DNA of 64,000 nt from Methanococcoides sp. AM1 (GTDB taxonomy: Archaea; Halobacteriota; Methanosarcinia; Methanosarcinales; Methanosarcinaceae): contig NZ_CAAGSW010000002.1 in the NCBI RefSeq assembly GCF_900774055.1, forward strand, positions 186,001 to 250,000, written 5' to 3'. The translations under genes and the position numbers were made by a program. Every line of letters begins with the position of its first letter. Position 1 is the stretch's first letter. Under the pieces are notes generated by a model. The model made no database searches and was not told where the DNA came from. It was given only the letters and a program-made list of their open reading frames with translations. Below, in pieces: positions 38,153 through 48,523 of this stretch.

Positions 38153-39189
38153 AATCCAACCCCCAATAATGCCACGAAAACAAGTGCTGATGTAATTGCT
38201 GCAACAGGCACTGTGATGATCCATGACATAACGATCTTTCCTATAACACTAAGGTCAACAGCAGCAAGACCTCCTGCAAGCCCGACACCAATGACTGAGC
38301 CCACAAGGGTATGGGTGGTGGAGATCGGCAGGGAACTATAGCTGTGAAGAACGACAACGGATGCAGTTGCAAATTCTGCAGAGAATCCCCTTGTAGGGGT
38401 AAGTTCAGTTATCTTTGTACCAATGGTCTCGATCACACGGTATCCCCATGTTCCAAGTCCGATCACCATTCCGATACCACCAACAATAAGCACCCATATA
38501 GGTACCGCTGCTTCTGCTAAGTTAAGTGCATTAAGGCCTGCGTAAAGTGGCCCAACAGCATTTGCAACATCGTTAGAACCATGTGCGAACGCAATGAAAC
38601 AGGCGGTCCCTATCTGCAGAAATACGAACTTCTTCTCGATGTGGTACGGGTTCTCTGCTTTTTGCAATAGCAACACCCTGATAACAGAGAATATCAGATA
38701 TGCCAATACCGCTCCCAGTACAGGTGAGACCAGCCAGCTGCCTATTATTTTCATCAGCACTGTCCAGTTGATGTCTGAGAGTAAAATAATGTCCTGATAT
38801 ACGGCAACAATTCCAAAACCAAGGACTGCTCCTACGATCGAATGTGTTGTAGATACCGGCAGGTTATAAAATGTAGCAAATGTGATCCAGAATCCTGCTG
38901 CAAGAATTGCTGCAAGCATTCCGATAGCCACAAGGTTCGGATCGATTGCCTTTATGGCATCTATTGGTACTATTCCTTTTGCAATGGTGGATGTGACCCT
39001 CTTTCCGAAGAAAACAGCTCCAACGAACTCAAAGACACCAGCTACGATGATAACCTGTTTGATCGAGAGTGCTCCACTTCCAACCGATGTTCCCATGGCA
39101 TTAGCAAGGTCATTAGCACCTATGTTCCAGGCCATATAAAGGCCTGCAAGTATTAATAAAACCACAATTGGGTTAAATAATTCTATCAT
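38149..39189 (-). CDS. pit: Inorganic phosphate transporter, PiT family
   Basis: 346-residue membrane permease for phosphate or metal-phosphate, driven by sodium or protons. Both inverted-repeat signatures are present: [20 protein letters not shown] near the N-terminus and [19 protein letters not shown] in the middle. About 10 hydrophobic segments. The start at 39189 ([14 protein letters not shown]) follows AAGAGGAT; an upstream in-frame start at 39216 would be hydrophilic and basic. It is cotranscribed with the DUF47 gene. Confidence 0.95.
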   Translation of the reverse strand: MIELFNPIVVLLILAGLYMAWNIGANDLANAMGTSVGSGALSIKQVIIVAGVFEFVGAVFFGKRVTSTIAKGIVPIDAIKAIDPNLVAIGMLAAILAAGFWITFATFYNLPVSTTHSIVGAVLGFGIVAVYQDIILLSDINWTVLMKIIGSWLVSPVLGAVLAYLIFSVIRVLLLQKAENPYHIEKKFVFLQIGTACFIAFAHGSNDVANAVGPLYAGLNALNLAEAAVPIWVLIVGGIGMVIGLGTWGYRVIETIGTKITELTPTRGFSAEFATASVVVLHSYSSLPISTTHTLVGSVIGVGLAGGLAAVDLSVIGKIVMSWIITVPVAAITSALVFVALLGVGL

Positions 39190-39264
39190 AATCCTCTTCC
39201 TGATCTTAGTCTTCACGCCGTTAAGGTCACATCTGTTATAAATGTATCAATATCAGTTTTTTAC

Positions 39265-40200
39265 TCATGCAATTGATGTGATCTCTTCCCTTGCCTTTTG
39301 TGCCTCTTCATTATCAGGCTCAAGCTCAAGCAGGAGGTCATAGGTTTTCAGTGCATCTGCAATGTTGTCTTCCTGTACGCAAAGTTCAGCAGCATTGGCA
39401 AGTATGTCCTTTGCTTCTTCTTTGTGTCCGAGCTTGTATAACAATTTGCCTCTCTGCCTCCAGAGGTTCACGTTGGTCACATCGATCTCAATGGCGCTCT
39501 CGATTGCATTCAGGGAATCCATGTATGTATCCGGACTATTGCTAAGGAGTGCTTTCATCTCCCATATCTCAGCAGCTGTGAGGAAACACTCAAGTGCATC
39601 CTTTGTTTGTCCGAGTCTTCGATGTGCAACTCCTTTTATGAATATGGGTTCGGTGGCATCTTCCATCAGCTCTATTGCAGAATCCAGTGCGTTGATCGCT
39701 GCGCCATATCTCTCTAAGTTGAAAAATACCATTGCTTTGTTGTACCATGCATGTCCCATATCGGGCTTTATTTCTATGGCATGATCAAAGTTTGAGATCG
39801 CTTCATCTGCATTTTCCATTTCAGCAAGGATGCTACCTCTTAAAAAATATGTATCAGCATCATCGGTAGCGATCTCGGCAAGTTTATTGAAAGTCTCAAG
39901 TGCATTTGCAAGGTCTCCCTTTGTCGCAAGGATATTACCTTTGAGTTTGAGCACTTCTGCATCGTCACCAAGTTTCAGTGCCTCTTCAGTAGCTTCAATG
40001 GCTTCATCAAGAAGGTGAAGTCCAAAGAGGATCTGTCCTTTAATGAGCCATGCTACTGTGGGGTCGGGGGCATTTTGGATGGCCTGTTCCACAACATCCA
40101 GCGCTTGCTCATGCTGGCTTTCCCTGCACAGAAGACGTACTTTGTTAAGCAGGAAATCTGCCAGTTCCTGTGGTGACATATTGTCTTGGTTGTCAGACAT
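39265..40200 (-). CDS. Tetratricopeptide repeat protein
   Basis: 311 residues made of about seven to eight TPR units, for example AWLIKGQILFGLHLLDEAIE, then DTYFLRGSILAEMENADEAI, HAWYNKAMVFFNLERYGAAI and EPIFIKGVAHRRLGQTKDAL. No membrane segment or catalytic domain. It is a protein-protein interaction scaffold of unknown partner. It lies between nreA (43 bases upstream) and pit (75 bases downstream) on the same strand. Start at 40200 (MSDNQDNMSPQELADF) is preferred over 40209. Confidence 0.88.
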   Translation of the reverse strand: MSDNQDNMSPQELADFLLNKVRLLCRESQHEQALDVVEQAIQNAPDPTVAWLIKGQILFGLHLLDEAIEATEEALKLGDDAEVLKLKGNILATKGDLANALETFNKLAEIATDDADTYFLRGSILAEMENADEAISNFDHAIEIKPDMGHAWYNKAMVFFNLERYGAAINALDSAIELMEDATEPIFIKGVAHRRLGQTKDALECFLTAAEIWEMKALLSNSPDTYMDSLNAIESAIEIDVTNVNLWRQRGKLLYKLGHKEEAKDILANAAELCVQEDNIADALKTYDLLLELEPDNEEAQKAREEITSIA

Positions 40201-40243
40201 AATGTCCAATTGTATCGTACCATTTTAATGTCTTGCGGAAAGC

Positions 40244-41464
40244 TTACAAAAAAGAGTCCAGTGTTCTCTGGAAACGGACGTCTGAAAGCATTTTGGTCTT
40301 AGCTTTCCATTCCGGTGCAGGTGTACGGACACGTGTTGCCATATCATCAAGCGCTTCATCTATCGTTTCAAAGGTACGTGGAATGGATGACATTGCATTT
40401 CGGGCAGCTTCCCGCACGACCCAGACGCCCAGTGGTGCCCAGTACTCCGGTGTGATCTCCCTTATCATGAACACCGATGCCTGCCTGCCAACGTCTTCCA
40501 TATATTCCAGGGCAGCGATGCGGGCTGCATAGTAACCTCCTGCAAGGTTAGAGTATCCTTTCTTACCATTGATATCCTCCATATCCTGTCCGATCCAGGA
40601 GGATCCGCCTGACCAGACGGACCGTTTCATCCAGATCTCCAAAAGTTCGAAGGAGAATACTCTTGGAACGAGCATTATCTCAAAATAGTTGCCGAAGCAT
40701 CCGCCACTGAACACGGATATCTCACTTACCAGTGGCATGTCCCGGACACGGTCGATGATATCTTTTCCTGCCATATCATCGGTTGCGGTTATGGCCCATC
40801 GGGTGGGTACAAGTTTACGCTGCTGTCCCAGAAGGCCGATGGATAGCAGCCTTGTGATATGTTCGGTAGGTATGTCGCTCCTGAAAAGTTCGCATACGAC
40901 ATCCTTTGCAAGTGCATCGGTATCATATGCCAGGTAGTCAACCTTCTTCGGTACCTTCGGGTTCTCAGCTATATCGAAGTCTTTTACCGCCCCGGATGGT
41001 CCCATGGGTGTCAGGACACTGTCAAACTTCAGTTTTTGTTGAAGGGGTTTCGTGAACCATGCCTCTGTGTCTACCGGTGATTTGGAGAGAGCCAGCTCCT
41101 GTGATTTTTCCAGTAATTTGTGGGGCTTCATCGCATCTTTTATATTAACGGTGGTGTTTGCCCTGACAAGCTGACAACGAGCGGATATTACATCCTGGAT
41201 ATCCATGGATAGCCACTCTTTTGGATCTTCAAGTGCCATTGCGTCCTTTGCATCCACCTGGGGTGGTATCATCGGACCTGCTTTTACCTGTGGATAGCCG
41301 TATCTTCCCACAAAAACCGCCGGTGGGGATGCACCAAAAACAGAACCGTCGGCTGAGATAGTTGCTGTGGTATTTTCTGTTGTTCTGAATTTTTCAAGGA
41401 TGGGACACAGAGGTCGCCCGCAAAGTCCTTTTCCTTTACATTTAATACAAAGGCTCTTGCTCAA
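40244..41464 (-). CDS. nreA: DNA repair protein NreA
   Basis: 406-residue archaeal NreA, linked by work in haloarchaea to repair of mitomycin C damage. The N-terminal zinc-binding motif is CIKCKGKGLCGRPLCPIL, followed by FGASPPAVFVGRYGYP. The C-terminus ends in QRTLDSFL, a PCNA-interacting peptide-like motif typical of this family. Its ATG overlaps the stop of the upstream HTH gene by 4 bases, so the regulator and repair factor are cotranscribed. Confidence 0.93.
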   Translation of the reverse strand: MSKSLCIKCKGKGLCGRPLCPILEKFRTTENTTATISADGSVFGASPPAVFVGRYGYPQVKAGPMIPPQVDAKDAMALEDPKEWLSMDIQDVISARCQLVRANTTVNIKDAMKPHKLLEKSQELALSKSPVDTEAWFTKPLQQKLKFDSVLTPMGPSGAVKDFDIAENPKVPKKVDYLAYDTDALAKDVVCELFRSDIPTEHITRLLSIGLLGQQRKLVPTRWAITATDDMAGKDIIDRVRDMPLVSEISVFSGGCFGNYFEIMLVPRVFSFELLEIWMKRSVWSGGSSWIGQDMEDINGKKGYSNLAGGYYAARIAALEYMEDVGRQASVFMIREITPEYWAPLGVWVVREAARNAMSSIPRTFETIDEALDDMATRVRTPAPEWKAKTKMLSDVRFQRTLDSFL

Positions 41465-41823
41465 TCTTCCTCGTCACTCTTGCAAAGAATGCAGTATTCT
41501 GCTCCGGGTACATTTTTGTATAACCAACCTGAACGCTGTACGAATTTGCAGACATTACACATCCCTTCGGTTAATACCTTGTCAGAGGAGCCGTTCACAA
41601 GTGTTGTGGCGAACGTTCTGATCTCTTCCACGGTCTCTTCTGAAAAACCAACCTCTGCTCCTCGTTTTGCACTGACGTACTGGGAGACGGCTGCTCTTGA
41701 AAGGCCTAATATGTCTGCAACTTGCTGTTGGGTGCATCCATGATCGATCATCATGGAACGTGCAAGTTCGGCACGTATGGCAGGCAATACTTTCTGTACC
41801 ATTATCTCACAGGTAGGTTTCAT
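41461..41823 (-). CDS. HTH transcriptional regulator with C-terminal zinc-binding motif
   Basis: 120-residue protein of an archaeal XRE-like HTH family. The recognition helix lies in TQQQVADILGLSRAAVSQYV at about 31-50. The C-terminal CNVCKFVQRSG and YCILCKSDEED supply two CxxC pairs, a likely zinc or iron-sulfur site. It directly precedes and overlaps nreA. Two direct GACGAAAAAAG copies lie just upstream of its start, which may be its own operator. Confidence 0.85.
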   Translation of the reverse strand: MKPTCEIMVQKVLPAIRAELARSMMIDHGCTQQQVADILGLSRAAVSQYVSAKRGAEVGFSEETVEEIRTFATTLVNGSSDKVLTEGMCNVCKFVQRSGWLYKNVPGAEYCILCKSDEED

Positions 41824-41834
41824 AATTATATTTC

Positions 41835-41864
41835 CTTTTTTCGTCCTATATGTCTTTTTTCGTC
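41835..41864. promoter_or_regulatory. Two GACGAAAAAAG direct repeats upstream of the HTH-nreA operon
   Basis: Minus-strand GACGAAAAAAG occurs at 41845-41835 and 41864-41854, a 19-base spacing (about two helical turns). The nearer copy abuts the ribosome binding site AAGGAAA. The position fits an operator for the HTH protein itself. Confidence 0.45.
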
Positions 41865-41911
41865 AGTTTGTTCAAGTTTGAGCATTTCAGCCTTAGGGTA
41901 GATGCCTTCAA

Positions 41912-41950
41912 ATTTAAAAAAGGAAACATGGCAATTTTATATGGCCATGT
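41912..41950 (-). terminator. Hairpin terminator after the SUI1 gene
   Basis: On the minus strand ACATGGC (41950-41944) pairs with GCCATGT (41932-41926) around an 11-base loop, followed by TTCCTTTTTTT. It lies about 55 bases after the SUI1 stop. Confidence 0.65.
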
Positions 41951-42004
41951 TATGTATTCGAAAACTTAAGTGAAATAGCGATGCACAACGTGCATATCCA
42001 TTGA

Positions 42005-42313
42005 TCAGTCTTTGATCTGTTCCGGAGAGAAACCTTTCTGGACAAGGACTTCCTTCATACGGGTCAGATGGTTGCCCTGTAGTTCAACGGCACTTCCTTT
42101 TACAGTTCCACCGCATGCGAACTTTGATTTAAGGTATGTGGATAGCTCATGTAGGTCGATCTCGTTTGCATCGAATCCTTCCACAACTGTAACTTCTTTA
42201 CCGTATCGTCTTCTGTTCACTTTCACTGTAATTCGCTGTTGCTCTTTTGCCACTTCTTCGCATATACATAGCTCTGATGGCAAACCGCAAACCGGGCACA
42301 TTTCTGAACTCAT
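42005..42313 (-). CDS. Translation initiation factor aIF1 (SUI1 family)
   Basis: 102-residue homologue of eIF1, which guards start-codon selection on the small ribosomal subunit. An N-terminal zinc-ribbon-like segment ([14 protein letters not shown]) precedes the SUI1 domain: [37 protein letters not shown] and the C-terminal [11 protein letters not shown]. Length is typical. It is followed by a hairpin terminator and is divergent from the DUF192 gene. Confidence 0.94.
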   Translation of the reverse strand: MSSEMCPVCGLPSELCICEEVAKEQQRITVKVNRRRYGKEVTVVEGFDANEIDLHELSTYLKSKFACGGTVKGSAVELQGNHLTRMKEVLVQKGFSPEQIKD

Positions 42314-42393
42314 CTTCTGGTATTTCCTCCGATTATTTACTCACCTGTATACTAATTATATAAATTATAAACAGATATTCTATGTAATCAACA

Positions 42394-42747
42394 ATGCTAT
42401 TAAAATCTAATGGTAATACCATCGCATCGGATGTTGAATATGCCAAAAGCATGTTCAGTCAGGCAAAGGGCCTGATGTTCAGAAGCTCTGTTCCTGATAG
42501 CTATGCTATGATCTTCATACTATCTTCACCGAAAAAGATCTCCCTGCATATGCTCTTTGTTCCTTTCCCTCTTGACGTTCTTTTCCTGGATGATGAAAAG
42601 CGAATCGTGAAGACTACTTATCTTCGACCATGGGTTGGCCTGGGTGACTCCGGTGAAAAGGTGAAGTATATAATAGAGCTTCCTGCAGGCACAATTTCCC
42701 GCTCAGATCTTTCGGTTGGTGACAAGGTTATGTTCGATGAAACCTGA
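42394..42747 (+). CDS. DUF192 family protein
   Basis: 117 residues. The family pattern is visible: AKGLMFRSSVPDSYAMIFIL, then LHMLFVPFPLDVLFLDDEKRIV and a C-terminal YIIELPAGTISRSDLSVGD. No signal peptide, unlike many bacterial members. The function of this small beta-rich family is unknown. It precedes purL by 84 bases on the same strand. Confidence 0.88.
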   Translation: MLLKSNGNTIASDVEYAKSMFSQAKGLMFRSSVPDSYAMIFILSSPKKISLHMLFVPFPLDVLFLDDEKRIVKTTYLRPWVGLGDSGEKVKYIIELPAGTISRSDLSVGDKVMFDET

Positions 42748-42831
42748 AACTGTTATTACCGTTGGAAATCTTTATCTAATCTATGGTTTATTTAAGCCTA
42801 AATCATACTCCTTATATAATGAGGCGCACAA

Positions 42832-44979
42832 ATGTTACCGGAAAATGACCTGAAGATCATAACAGAAGAGATGGGCAGAGAACCAAACCTTGTTGAACAG
42901 GGATGCTTTTTGAACCTATGGAGCGAACATTGCTCCTACCGTTCCAGTGCTCCTTTGCTGAAGACCTTTACCACTGTTGGCGACCGTGTGATCATCGGAC
43001 CTGGTGATGACGCTGCAATTATCCGTTTTGGTGATGGCTGGGTACTTGCGATTGGTATGGAAAGCCACAACCATCCTTCATATGTGGACCCTTACAACGG
43101 CTCTGCAACTGGTGTGGGTGGTATTGTGCGTGATATCATTTCCATGGGTGCAAGACCTATCGCACTGATGGATCCTCTTTATTTCGGTCCGCTGGACACT
43201 CCTAAGAACCTCTATCTCTTTGAACATATCGTGGAAGGTATCGCAGGATACGGTAACTGTATCGGAGTTCCTGTTGTCAGGGGAGAGGCATATTTTGACG
43301 AGACCTACAGCGGAAATCCGCTTGTCAACGTTGTCTGTGTAGGCCTTGCCCGCGAGGAGAACATCGTGACTGCCTGTGCACAGAAGGCAGGCAACAAACT
43401 GGTTCTTGTAGGTTCCACCACAGGACGTGATGGTCTTGGTGGTGCTTCATTTGCTTCCCGTGACCTTTCTGAAGAAGCAGAAGCAGAAGACCGTCCAAGC
43501 ATCCAGATCGGTGACCCTTTCACTGAAAAGCTCCTGATCGAGGCAACACTCGAAGCAATAGGTACCGGGCATGTGCTTTCATGCAGGGACCTTGGTGCTG
43601 CGGGTCTCGCCGGAGCAAGCTCAGAAATGGCATCCAAAGGCGATCTTGGAATGCGTCTGGTGGCTGACAAAGTAGTACTTCGCGAGTCAGGAATGACTCC
43701 TTATGAGATCATGATATCTGAGTCCCAGGAACGTATCCTCTTCGAAGTTGAACCTGAGAACGTAGATGAGCTTCTTGACATCGCAAAGAAGTATGATCTT
43801 CACGCCAGCATGATCGGTGAGCTTACAGAGCGTCTCTACTATACCGTCGAGTTCGAAGGCGAGGTCGTCGCAGATATGCCTGTCAAGCTTCTCACAGAAG
43901 GAGCACCGACCTTTGAACGCCCCTCAACAGCTCCTCAGGAACGTGACATCGGGGACAAGCCAGAACTTCCAGCTGACCTGAAACAGGCGGTACTGGACAT
44001 TCTTTCATCTCATAACATTGCATCAAAGGACTGGATCTACAGGCAGTACGACCATGAGGTCCAGATCCGTACAGTGGAAAAACCCGGCTCAGATGCAGCA
44101 GTTCTTCGCATTGCAGATGGAATGGGTCTTGCAATGTCCTGTGGTTGCAACCCGGGACATACTCTTCTTGACCCGTACGAAGGCGGAAAAGGAACTCTCG
44201 TTGAGAACAGCATGAACCTTGCTGTAAAAGGTGCACAGGGTATAGCCCTTGTGGACTGTCTCAATTTCGGAAATCCTGAAAGACCTGACATATACTGGCA
44301 GTTCAAGCAGGCTATCCTCGGTCTCGGTGATGCTGCAAGGGACCTTTCCATTCCGGTGGTCGGAGGCAATGTTTCCCTCTACAATGAAAGTGGTGAATAC
44401 GGAACAGCTATCGTACCAACGCCATCTATCGGTCTTATTGGAATAACCGACGATATTGAGACTGTCCCGGGCTCCTTCTTTGAAGGAGAGGGTAATTCTG
44501 TTATCCTTGTTGGAAACACCTTTGATGAAATGGGCGGCTCTGAATATTATAACATAAAAGGGCTAAGGAACAATGGTCGTGCACCAAAGGTACCTGAAGA
44601 TGCTCCAAAGATAGTAGAGTCCATTATAGATATGATAAGAAGTGGAAATGTCGTAGCAGCTCATGATGTGTCTGCTGGTGGACTTGCCGTGACTCTTAGT
44701 GAGATGTGCAATGAAACAGGTGCAAATATCGACATCTCAGATGTTGGTGAAGATCTAAGACCTGATGACGTCCTGTTCTCAGAATCCCATGCAAGGGCTA
44801 TCCTTGTAACCTCTGAGAAAGATAAGGTTGTTGAAATGCTTGGTGATCTCCAATATTCCGTCATCGGTACTGTTGGTGGCGATGACTTACATATCAAAGG
44901 AAGGGAGTTTGATATTTTCCTTTCCATGAAAGAGATAGCTGAAGCAAGAGCAAGTCTCACAAAATTGATGATGGAATAA
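42832..44979 (+). CDS. purL: Phosphoribosylformylglycinamidine synthase subunit PurL
   Basis: Large subunit of FGAM synthase in purine synthesis, using ammonia delivered by PurQ and PurS, which are not in the window. The 715-residue protein has [56 protein letters not shown] and the second-half repeats [12 protein letters not shown] and [17 protein letters not shown]. Length and both AIRS-like halves are complete. GAGGCG at 42821-42826 precedes the start. Confidence 0.96.
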   Translation: MLPENDLKIITEEMGREPNLVEQGCFLNLWSEHCSYRSSAPLLKTFTTVGDRVIIGPGDDAAIIRFGDGWVLAIGMESHNHPSYVDPYNGSATGVGGIVRDIISMGARPIALMDPLYFGPLDTPKNLYLFEHIVEGIAGYGNCIGVPVVRGEAYFDETYSGNPLVNVVCVGLAREENIVTACAQKAGNKLVLVGSTTGRDGLGGASFASRDLSEEAEAEDRPSIQIGDPFTEKLLIEATLEAIGTGHVLSCRDLGAAGLAGASSEMASKGDLGMRLVADKVVLRESGMTPYEIMISESQERILFEVEPENVDELLDIAKKYDLHASMIGELTERLYYTVEFEGEVVADMPVKLLTEGAPTFERPSTAPQERDIGDKPELPADLKQAVLDILSSHNIASKDWIYRQYDHEVQIRTVEKPGSDAAVLRIADGMGLAMSCGCNPGHTLLDPYEGGKGTLVENSMNLAVKGAQGIALVDCLNFGNPERPDIYWQFKQAILGLGDAARDLSIPVVGGNVSLYNESGEYGTAIVPTPSIGLIGITDDIETVPGSFFEGEGNSVILVGNTFDEMGGSEYYNIKGLRNNGRAPKVPEDAPKIVESIIDMIRSGNVVAAHDVSAGGLAVTLSEMCNETGANIDISDVGEDLRPDDVLFSESHARAILVTSEKDKVVEMLGDLQYSVIGTVGGDDLHIKGREFDIFLSMKEIAEARASLTKLMME

Positions 44980-45142
44980 ATTCCATTATCTTCTTTCTCT
45001 TTATTTTTTATTATCTTTTTAAGTTTGAGTCTTTTTGTGCAAATGCATTCTGTCTGTCATATTTTTTACATGTTTTGTCAGTTTTTAATATAACAAAATA
45101 TTTATAATTGGACTGTCATTCTTTTCTCTGATAGGTGCCATT

Positions 45143-47284
45143 ATGCTTCTTCGCCATAAAACATTGCTTTTGGTAGGGATTATGTTTATTTTTATGATCT
45201 TTGCTATTACCGGGGTTTCACAATTCATTGTAAAGGGAAGCTATATTGAATTGGAACAACAGCAGGCAATTAAAGATGCTTACGGGATGCGAGGGGTCAT
45301 TGAGTCTGATCTGAAGTCATTAGAGGCGGTAAATCTTGATTATGCTATGTGGGATGATTCTTATGAATTTATTTTATCCCATGATGAAGAATATCTCCGA
45401 TCCAATATGGTCGTAGATACTTTTGAGATTGTTAGGCTTGATCTTGTTATTTATCTCGATTCTTCCGGGGAGGTCGTTTACGGGTCAACTTTTGATGAAC
45501 AAAATCAGGAACTTAAGCCACTATCTGGTGATATGCTGGAGTTCCTGTTATTTTCAAATTGTCTGACCCATCCTGAAGGTGCAAATTGTAGCAAATCCGG
45601 TTTCATCAATTTGTCGGATGGTCTGTTGCTCATCTCCTCACATCCAATAACGAAAAGTGATGGTGATGGCCCGGTTCGAGGTGCTTTGATAATGGGGCGC
45701 TTCTTAGACTCCGATGAAATAAACTATCTTTCAGAAGATTCCGGTATTTCAATAGAGCTGCTACCTCCAAATGATCCGCAATTGCCTATGGGAATTTGGA
45801 ATGAGGATTCTTCTGATTTTTTCATAGAAACTGTTGATGATGATCTGCTTGCAGGTTATTATTCCATACCTGATATTTTTGGGAATCCTGCAATGGTTGC
45901 CAAAACCACAACTCCCCGTTTGATAACAAAACAAGGGAATGAAACACTGTATTATTTTATTATTTCACTTCTCTTTGTAGGTGTTGCATTTGGATTTTTT
46001 CTTATGTTCTTTTTGGATTTCACCGTGCTTAGGCGTATATCAATGATTAGTGAGGATGTACAATCCATTGGAATACGTAAGGATCTCTCTTCTCGTCTGC
46101 AGGTGGAGGGCAATGATGAACTTTCCTGTTTATCTGATTCCATAAACTCGATGCTTCAACAGCTTGAAGGAGCTCACAAAGATATACTGATGCACAAAGC
46201 CAAGGACAGTGCTATCCTGAAAGCTATACCAGCTATGATTATCCGCATGAAGCCTGATGGCACTATCCTACACCGCAATTATCCACTGAATGGTGATCTG
46301 TCTCTCCTTTCCTCTCTGGATATTAATAATATCTATGATATTCTCCCTGATGATGCTGCAAAGCTTGCGAGTAGGAGGATACGGGATGTCGTCAGGTCTA
46401 AGGACGTTGGAGTTGCAGAATACAACATCTCTGTCGGTGATCGGATGGTTAATCTTGAATCAAGGATCCTGACATACGGTGAAGATGATGTGCTTGCAAT
46501 AATTACGGATAATTCACATCGCAAAGCTGCAGAACATGCTCTTATACAGGCAAAACTAGAAGCAGAAGCTGCAAGCCGTACAAAGTCCGAGTTCCTGACT
46601 AACATTAGTCATGAGTTACGCACTCCCTTAAATTCAGTTCTTAGCTTTTCAGATATCATGTTGAACGGTACTTTTGGTGAATTGAACGAAAAACAGAAAA
46701 AATATGTGAGGAATATTTATGATAGTGGTAGTCATCTTCTTTTGATCGTCAATAATCTCCTTAACATATCAAAAGTAGAAGCCGGAAAAATATATTTGTC
46801 ATATGAAAGAGTTGTTGCATCTGAAGTTATAGGTAATATAAGGAATCTCATAGATCCACTTGCAACTAGAAAGAACATTTCTGTTATTGTGACCGTCGAT
46901 CCGGAAGACGTTTCTATCAATGCTGATAGGGAGAAGCTCATCCAGATTCTCAATAACCTTGCGAGCAATGCTGTTAAGTTCACACCGGATAACGGGAACA
47001 TAATACTTGGTGCAAAAAAATCAGGCGCCTATCTTGATTTTTTTGTGAAAGATACTGGCATTGGTATTGCTCAGGAAGATCTCGATAGATTGTTTATGCC
47101 ATTTGTCCAGATCGATTCATCGACTACCAGGGAGGCTGGAGGGGCAGGTCTTGGTCTTGCTCTTGTAAAGAAGTTTGTAGAACTTCATGGTGGTTCTGTA
47201 CAGGTGGAAAGTAATGAAGGGGGCGGCAGTACTTTTACAGTCTCCTTACCATTCGAAAGGGAAAGTTGGTCCGGCCCAAAGTAA
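45143..47284 (+). CDS. Membrane sensor histidine kinase with CHASE4, HAMP and PAS domains
   Basis: 713 residues. TM helix at about 7-30, an extracellular CHASE4 sensor (about 35-265, with DYAMWDDSYEFI), TM helix at about 270-295, HAMP (about 295-345), PAS-like domain (about 350-470), HisKA with the phospho-accepting His490 in ISHELRTPLNSVLSF, and HATPase with NLASNAVKFTPDNG, DTGIGIA and AGLGLALVKKF. The ligand of CHASE4 domains is unknown. No response regulator is adjacent, so its output partner lies elsewhere. TATA-like AATATTTATAATT lies at about 45097-45109. Confidence 0.93.
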   Translation: MLLRHKTLLLVGIMFIFMIFAITGVSQFIVKGSYIELEQQQAIKDAYGMRGVIESDLKSLEAVNLDYAMWDDSYEFILSHDEEYLRSNMVVDTFEIVRLDLVIYLDSSGEVVYGSTFDEQNQELKPLSGDMLEFLLFSNCLTHPEGANCSKSGFINLSDGLLLISSHPITKSDGDGPVRGALIMGRFLDSDEINYLSEDSGISIELLPPNDPQLPMGIWNEDSSDFFIETVDDDLLAGYYSIPDIFGNPAMVAKTTTPRLITKQGNETLYYFIISLLFVGVAFGFFLMFFLDFTVLRRISMISEDVQSIGIRKDLSSRLQVEGNDELSCLSDSINSMLQQLEGAHKDILMHKAKDSAILKAIPAMIIRMKPDGTILHRNYPLNGDLSLLSSLDINNIYDILPDDAAKLASRRIRDVVRSKDVGVAEYNISVGDRMVNLESRILTYGEDDVLAIITDNSHRKAAEHALIQAKLEAEAASRTKSEFLTNISHELRTPLNSVLSFSDIMLNGTFGELNEKQKKYVRNIYDSGSHLLLIVNNLLNISKVEAGKIYLSYERVVASEVIGNIRNLIDPLATRKNISVIVTVDPEDVSINADREKLIQILNNLASNAVKFTPDNGNIILGAKKSGAYLDFFVKDTGIGIAQEDLDRLFMPFVQIDSSTTREAGGAGLGLALVKKFVELHGGSVQVESNEGGGSTFTVSLPFERESWSGPK

Positions 47285-47301
47285 TGGGATAAATAAAAAG
47301 A

Positions 47302-48480
47302 TCATGCGAGCATTGTTATCTGCTCAACACCTTCTATCAGTGAGTCAACTTCTTCTTCCGTATTATATAATGCAAAGGATGCTCGTACAGTTCCCTCAAC
47401 TCCCAGCATGTCGACCGATGGCATTGCACAGTGGTAACCGCTGCGTACACAGATCTTCCGGGTCTCGTCCAGTATCATAGCAACATCATGCGGGTTCATA
47501 CCTTCCACATTGAACGGGACGACACCGTTCCTGTCCTTTGGCCCGTAGATCTCTACGCCTTCTATCTCTGCAAGACGCTTTGCAGCATCTGTGGTAAGTT
47601 CCTTCTCGTGTTTCTCGATATGTTCCACGCCGATCTCCTGTACATATTCAACAGCACGACCAAGGCCTATAACTCCCGGAATGTTCGGGGTACCTGCTTC
47701 GAACTTTGAAGGGGACGGTTCCAGCTCATAGCTTTCTGTGGTAACAGCATGGACGGTGCCTCCGCCAACGTATGTAGGTTCAAGGGCATCCGGTTCTTTG
47801 ATGCAGAGTATCCCTGTTCCCTGTGGGCCGAGTAGTCCTTTGTGTCCGGGGGTGGCAAAGAAGTCGCAACCTATCTTTTTGATGTCCACAGGCATATGTC
47901 CTGCTGACTGGGATCCGTCCACTAGCACCATTGCACCATTTTTCTGTGCGATATGTGTTATTTTCTCAACATCTCTTATGGAACCGAATACGTTAGAGAC
48001 GTGGTTAACAGAAACAAGTCTTGTTCTGTCAGTAATTGCAGCATCAATATCTTTCGGGTCCACACATCCTTCTCTGTCTGATCCCACGATGGTGACCTCT
48101 ACGCCTTTTTCCCTTAATCTCATCCAGGGCAGGAGATTTGAGTGATGCTCCACAAGAGTTGTCACAACGTGATCGCCTGCTTCCCATTGAATACCAAGGG
48201 CGACCATGTTGATGCTTTCACTTGCATTTTTGGTCAGGATAGTGCTCTCAGGTGTGGTGTTCAAAAACTCTGCGATCCTGTCTCTAGCATCCTCGTAGTT
48301 GTCGGTAGTTTGCCGGGCTAGCCTGTGAGCTCCACGACCATGATTTGCTGCGTATTTGAAGAAGTAATCGTTCATGGCATTGACTGCCGGGACAGGCGTC
48401 TGGGTTGTAGCGCCATTGTCCAGATAGATCACTTCATCAAGGACGGGAAAGTCTTTGCGTACGGAATGAATGTCATACAT
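47302..48480 (-). CDS. Cysteine desulfurase, SufS/CsdA type
   Basis: PLP enzyme that takes sulfur from cysteine as a persulfide. 392 residues. The PLP Lys is K214 in TPGHKGLLGPQG; nearby VDGSQSAGHMPVDI supplies the cofactor Asp and Gln; the persulfide Cys is C351 in RSGYHCAMPS. The group II pattern fits SufS. It follows the 51-residue CxxC protein by 43 bases on the same strand and is divergent from ycaO, so it may supply sulfur for thioamide formation as well as Fe-S clusters. Convergent with the sensor kinase gene. Confidence 0.93.
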   Translation of the reverse strand: MYDIHSVRKDFPVLDEVIYLDNGATTQTPVPAVNAMNDYFFKYAANHGRGAHRLARQTTDNYEDARDRIAEFLNTTPESTILTKNASESINMVALGIQWEAGDHVVTTLVEHHSNLLPWMRLREKGVEVTIVGSDREGCVDPKDIDAAITDRTRLVSVNHVSNVFGSIRDVEKITHIAQKNGAMVLVDGSQSAGHMPVDIKKIGCDFFATPGHKGLLGPQGTGILCIKEPDALEPTYVGGGTVHAVTTESYELEPSPSKFEAGTPNIPGVIGLGRAVEYVQEIGVEHIEKHEKELTTDAAKRLAEIEGVEIYGPKDRNGVVPFNVEGMNPHDVAMILDETRKICVRSGYHCAMPSVDMLGVEGTVRASFALYNTEEEVDSLIEGVEQITMLA

Positions 48481-48523
48481 ACACTTCCTTACGCAAGATA
48501 GCTAAAAATATGTTTTGCAGGCG

